18,272 nt of DNA from Ramlibacter sp. Its GTDB lineage: Bacteria > Pseudomonadota > Gammaproteobacteria > Burkholderiales > Burkholderiaceae_C. Location: assembly GCA_025351615.1 (NCBI GenBank), contig JANXVP010000027.1, positions 1 through 18,272 on the forward strand, read 5' to 3'. A program made the position numbers and the translations under genes. Each line of letters starts with the position of its first letter. Position 1 is the stretch's first letter. A model generated the notes under the pieces. That model made no database searches, had not been told where the DNA came from, and worked only from the letters and a program-made list of their open reading frames with translations. This document shows, in pieces, positions 16,136-18,272 of this stretch.

Positions 16136-16612
16136 ATGCTGAACTGTCGCATCACTCTTGCAGCCTTGCTACTGGCCCTGGTGGCCGGCTGTGCCACCCC
16201 CTCGGCCCCGGTGTCGGTCGCCGACACCCTGGCGCGCGACCCGCAGTTGAGCACGCTCAACGGGCTGGTACAGCAGGCCGGACTGGCCGACATGCTGCGC
16301 GGCAGCGGCCCCTTCACCGTCTTTGCGCCCACCAACGAGGCGTTCAAAGCGGTCTCGGCCAAGACCATGGACGAGCTGAAAGATCCGGTGCGCCTGAAGG
16401 CCGTGTTGAGCTACCACGTGCTGCCGGCGCGCATGACGGCATCTGAGATCAGGACGGGCAACGTGAAGACCGCCAACGGCGCCGAGATCGCCTTGGCCCG
16501 GGCTGGAGACTTTGTCACGGTGGAAGATGCCATGGCGCAAGGTCCTGAAGTCATCGCCAGCAACGGCGTGGTTTACGCCATCGACCGCGTCCTGCTGCCT
16601 CCGCGCCGCTAA
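16136..16612 (+). CDS. FAS1 (fasciclin)-domain lipoprotein
   Basis: A 158-residue protein made of one lipoprotein signal peptide and a single fasciclin domain. The lipobox is VAGC with the lipidated cysteine at 19; alanine at +2 suggests sorting to the outer membrane. FAS1 signatures are GPFTVFAPTNEAF, LSYHVLPARM and NGVVYAIDRVLLP. FAS1 domains mediate adhesion or protein contacts, and the bacterial role is mostly unknown. The ribosome binding site GGAG lies 7 bases before the ATG. The gene sits opposite pstS behind its own Pho box and is followed after 2 bp by a binding-protein gene, so a role in phosphate starvation is inferred. Confidence 0.9.
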   Translation: MLNCRITLAALLLALVAGCATPSAPVSVADTLARDPQLSTLNGLVQQAGLADMLRGSGPFTVFAPTNEAFKAVSAKTMDELKDPVRLKAVLSYHVLPARMTASEIRTGNVKTANGAEIALARAGDFVTVEDAMAQGPEVIASNGVVYAIDRVLLPPRR

Positions 16613-16614
16613 AG

Positions 16615-17760
16615 ATGAATGCAGTTCTCCCGGCCGTCAGCCGCAGGTCGGCCCTGAAGTCGGCTGCGGCGGCCGTCCTTGCCACCTCCTGCAGCGCCTG
16701 GGGTCAACCCGGGCGCACGCCGGGCCGCGCGATCACGGTGGCCCAGATCTTTGATTCCTCCAACGAACAGCAGGACGTCGCCAGGGATTTCCTGATCGGT
16801 TCCCGCGCTGCCTGGCTGGACATCAACAGCCGCGGCGGTTTGCGCGGTCGGCCGGTTCTGCATTCCGCCCTGGAGGTCGACGGGACGCTCGCCAGCCTCA
16901 AGGCAACGGTTCAGTCGCTGCGGGACGACCCGGCGTGCGTTGCGCTGTCGGGCACGGTGAGCGATCCGGTAGCAACGCAGCTGGTGCGCCTGCTGCGTGC
17001 GGAGGACATGAACATCGCCCATGTGGCGCCTTGGCTGCAGAACTCGATCGTGGAGATCGACGGGCAGACCTTCCCGATCTTCTCCGCTCGCCAGGAGCAG
17101 ATCGGCCACGCGTTGAAGTCGCTGTCTTCGATCGGTGTGCAAGAGGTCGGCGCGGTGTTCGCCTCGCGCCGGGAGCACGGGCTGTACCGCGACGATGCAG
17201 CCCGCATCGCCAGCGCGATGAAGCTCAGGCTGCGCAGCTACCCGGGCAACGTTCCCCTGACCCAGCTGGGCCAGCAGATGGACCAGGCAACGCCGGCGGT
17301 GCTGCTGTTCATCGGCGGCACCCCCGAGCTGGTGCAGTTCACCCAGGGGCTGGACCGGCAGGCCCGACAGCGCTACGTGGTGGCGCTGGCCGACGTCAAC
17401 CTGCAGACCGTGCTGCAGATGGGCGGCGCGCGATCGACGCCGGTCATCGTCACCCAGGCGGTGCCGGCCGTCAGCGCCTCGTCACTGCCGATCGTGCGAC
17501 GCTACCGCGAGGTGATGTCGCGCCTGTTCGACGAGCCGCCGGTGGCCCTCAGCCTGGCCGGCTTCATCGCTGCGCGGTACACCTACGAAGTCCTGACCGG
17601 GATCGAGGGGCCTGTCAATCGGGCCACAGCGCTGGCCGCATTCCAGAAGCGCAGCGCACTCGACCTGGGTGGATATCCGGTCCGATTCGATGAAAACCAC
17701 CGCAGCGCCGGCTACGTCACGCAAAGCATGCTCACCCCCGACGGACGGGTGGTGGGCTGA
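16615..17760 (+). CDS. Tat-exported periplasmic binding protein, type 1 fold (branched-chain amino acid type)
   Basis: A 381-residue protein of the Peripla_BP_6 kind. The N-terminus carries a twin-arginine motif SRRSALK (residues 9-15) and a short hydrophobic stretch, so export folded through Tat is likely. A cysteine in LATSC is a poor lipobox. The mature domain starts AITVAQIFDSSNEQQ and has the family sequence GSRAAWLDINSRGGLRGRPV near residue 62. The usual ligands are amino acids or small amides, but the ligand here is not known. No permease or ATPase for it lies in the window, so it is an orphan that may act as a sensor subunit. The ATG is 2 bp after the FAS1 stop, which implies the same Pho-controlled mRNA. 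Confidence 0.85.
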   Translation: MNAVLPAVSRRSALKSAAAAVLATSCSAWGQPGRTPGRAITVAQIFDSSNEQQDVARDFLIGSRAAWLDINSRGGLRGRPVLHSALEVDGTLASLKATVQSLRDDPACVALSGTVSDPVATQLVRLLRAEDMNIAHVAPWLQNSIVEIDGQTFPIFSARQEQIGHALKSLSSIGVQEVGAVFASRREHGLYRDDAARIASAMKLRLRSYPGNVPLTQLGQQMDQATPAVLLFIGGTPELVQFTQGLDRQARQRYVVALADVNLQTVLQMGGARSTPVIVTQAVPAVSASSLPIVRRYREVMSRLFDEPPVALSLAGFIAARYTYEVLTGIEGPVNRATALAAFQKRSALDLGGYPVRFDENHRSAGYVTQSMLTPDGRVVG

Positions 17761-17790
17761 GCCTGCAGGGGCCCACGCCTGCGGCGCCGA

Positions 17791-17799
17791 TGATATGCT
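17791..17799 (+). promoter_or_regulatory. Candidate extended -10 for ppx
   Basis: TGATATGCT fits the extended -10 pattern TGnTATnnT, 27 bases before the ppx ATG, within the 66-bp spacer. No -35 is visible, as extended -10 promoters allow. No Pho box is seen in this spacer. Confidence 0.4.
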
Positions 17800-17826
17800 G
17801 GTCCACGCGCCCCGAAACCCCGATTC

Positions 17827-18272
17827 ATGCAAAACGGAACCCTGCTCGCCGCTGTCGATCTCGGGTCGAACAGCTACCGCCTCGAAATCGGTCGCCTCGA
17901 CCACGGGCAGATCCACCGCACCGAATACCTGAAGGAAACTGTGCGCCAGGGCAACGGCCTGGACGAAGCACGCAACCTCACGCCCGAGGCGATGCAGCGC
18001 GGCTGGGACTGCCTAGCCCGCTTCGGCGAGCGGCTGGCGGGCTTCAAAAGAACACAGGTCAGGGCGGTGGCCACCCAGACTTTGCGAGAGGCGCGCAATC
18101 GCGAAGAGTTTCTGGTGCGCGCTTACAAAATCCTCGGCTTCCCGATTGATGTCATTTCGGGCCGTGAAGAAGCCCGTTTGATTTACCAGGGTGTCGCTCA
18201 TATGTTGCCCCAGTCAGATGAGCGGCGGCTGGTAGTGGATATTGGCGGACGCTCAACAGAAATGATTCTGGG
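17827..18272 (+). CDS. ppx: Ppx/GppA exopolyphosphatase (partial, N-terminal part)
   Basis: The first 148 residues of a Ppx/GppA phosphatase, cut by the right edge. DLGSNSYRLEI (residues 11-21) is the first phosphate-binding loop of the ASKHA fold, AVATQTLREARN follows, SGREEARLIYQGV holds the catalytic glutamate region, and VDIGGRSTEMILG the second loop. It removes terminal phosphates from polyphosphate or converts pppGpp to ppGpp; the two cannot be separated from this fragment. The second loop reads GGRSTE where E. coli Ppx has GGGSTE. Third-position GC falls from about 80 percent in the first 98 codons to about 54 percent in the last 50. The ATG at 17827 is without a clear ribosome binding site. 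Confidence 0.92.
   Translation, partial: MQNGTLLAAVDLGSNSYRLEIGRLDHGQIHRTEYLKETVRQGNGLDEARNLTPEAMQRGWDCLARFGERLAGFKRTQVRAVATQTLREARNREEFLVRAYKILGFPIDVISGREEARLIYQGVAHMLPQSDERRLVVDIGGRSTEMIL

Noticed and set aside
17765..17785. Hairpin GCAGG / CCTGC after the binding-protein gene as a terminator
   Set aside because: The stem is only 5 bp and no T-run follows, so read-through into ppx is as likely.

Overview
The window is about two-thirds G+C, with the long antisense shadow frames that such DNA produces. Gene order (addB/addA, trxA-rho-rpmE2, pstSCAB-phoU-phoB-phoR, ppx) and protein sequences point to a betaproteobacterium of the order Burkholderiales, most likely Comamonadaceae-like (Ramlibacter or Variovorax type). 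The family is an inference from gene content. No rRNA, tRNA, CRISPR array, insertion sequence or prophage gene was seen. No stretch longer than about 190 bp lacks a gene, so this looks like core chromosome.

Layout. (1) 1-3880, minus strand: a recombinational repair pair. An AddB-type PD-(D/E)XK nuclease with cysteines for an Fe-S cluster overlaps by 4 bp the start of an AddA/UvrD-type helicase, which runs off the left edge. (2) 4003-6170, plus strand: thioredoxin, transcription terminator Rho and zinc-free ribosomal protein L31, with a hairpin terminator after trxA and another after rpmE2. (3) 6264-9296, plus strand: a polytopic membrane protein resembling GT-C glycosyltransferases, directly followed by a MATE-family exporter. 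(4) 9241-15945, minus strand: a complete phosphate operon pstS-pstC-pstA-pstB-phoU-phoB-phoR. The phoR end overlaps the MATE gene tail to tail by 56 bp. (5) 16136-18272, plus strand: a FAS1-domain lipoprotein, an orphan Tat-exported periplasmic binding protein and a ppx/gppA phosphatase cut by the right edge.

How the genes work together. PstSCAB imports phosphate. PhoU relays the state of the transporter to PhoR, and PhoR phosphorylates PhoB. Between pstS and the FAS1 gene lie two outward-facing Pho boxes that share an identical 10-base arm, each placed 10 bases before a possible -10 element. PhoB therefore probably drives both the pst operon and the FAS1/binding-protein pair, which stands next to the polyphosphate gene ppx. 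This divergent Pho-controlled pair is the best candidate in the window for something under-described.

Other points of interest are a pstS-pstC spacer able to mask the pstC ribosome binding site, a REP-like palindrome between pstB and phoU, a structured C-rich rho leader, and a fall in third-position GC within ppx.
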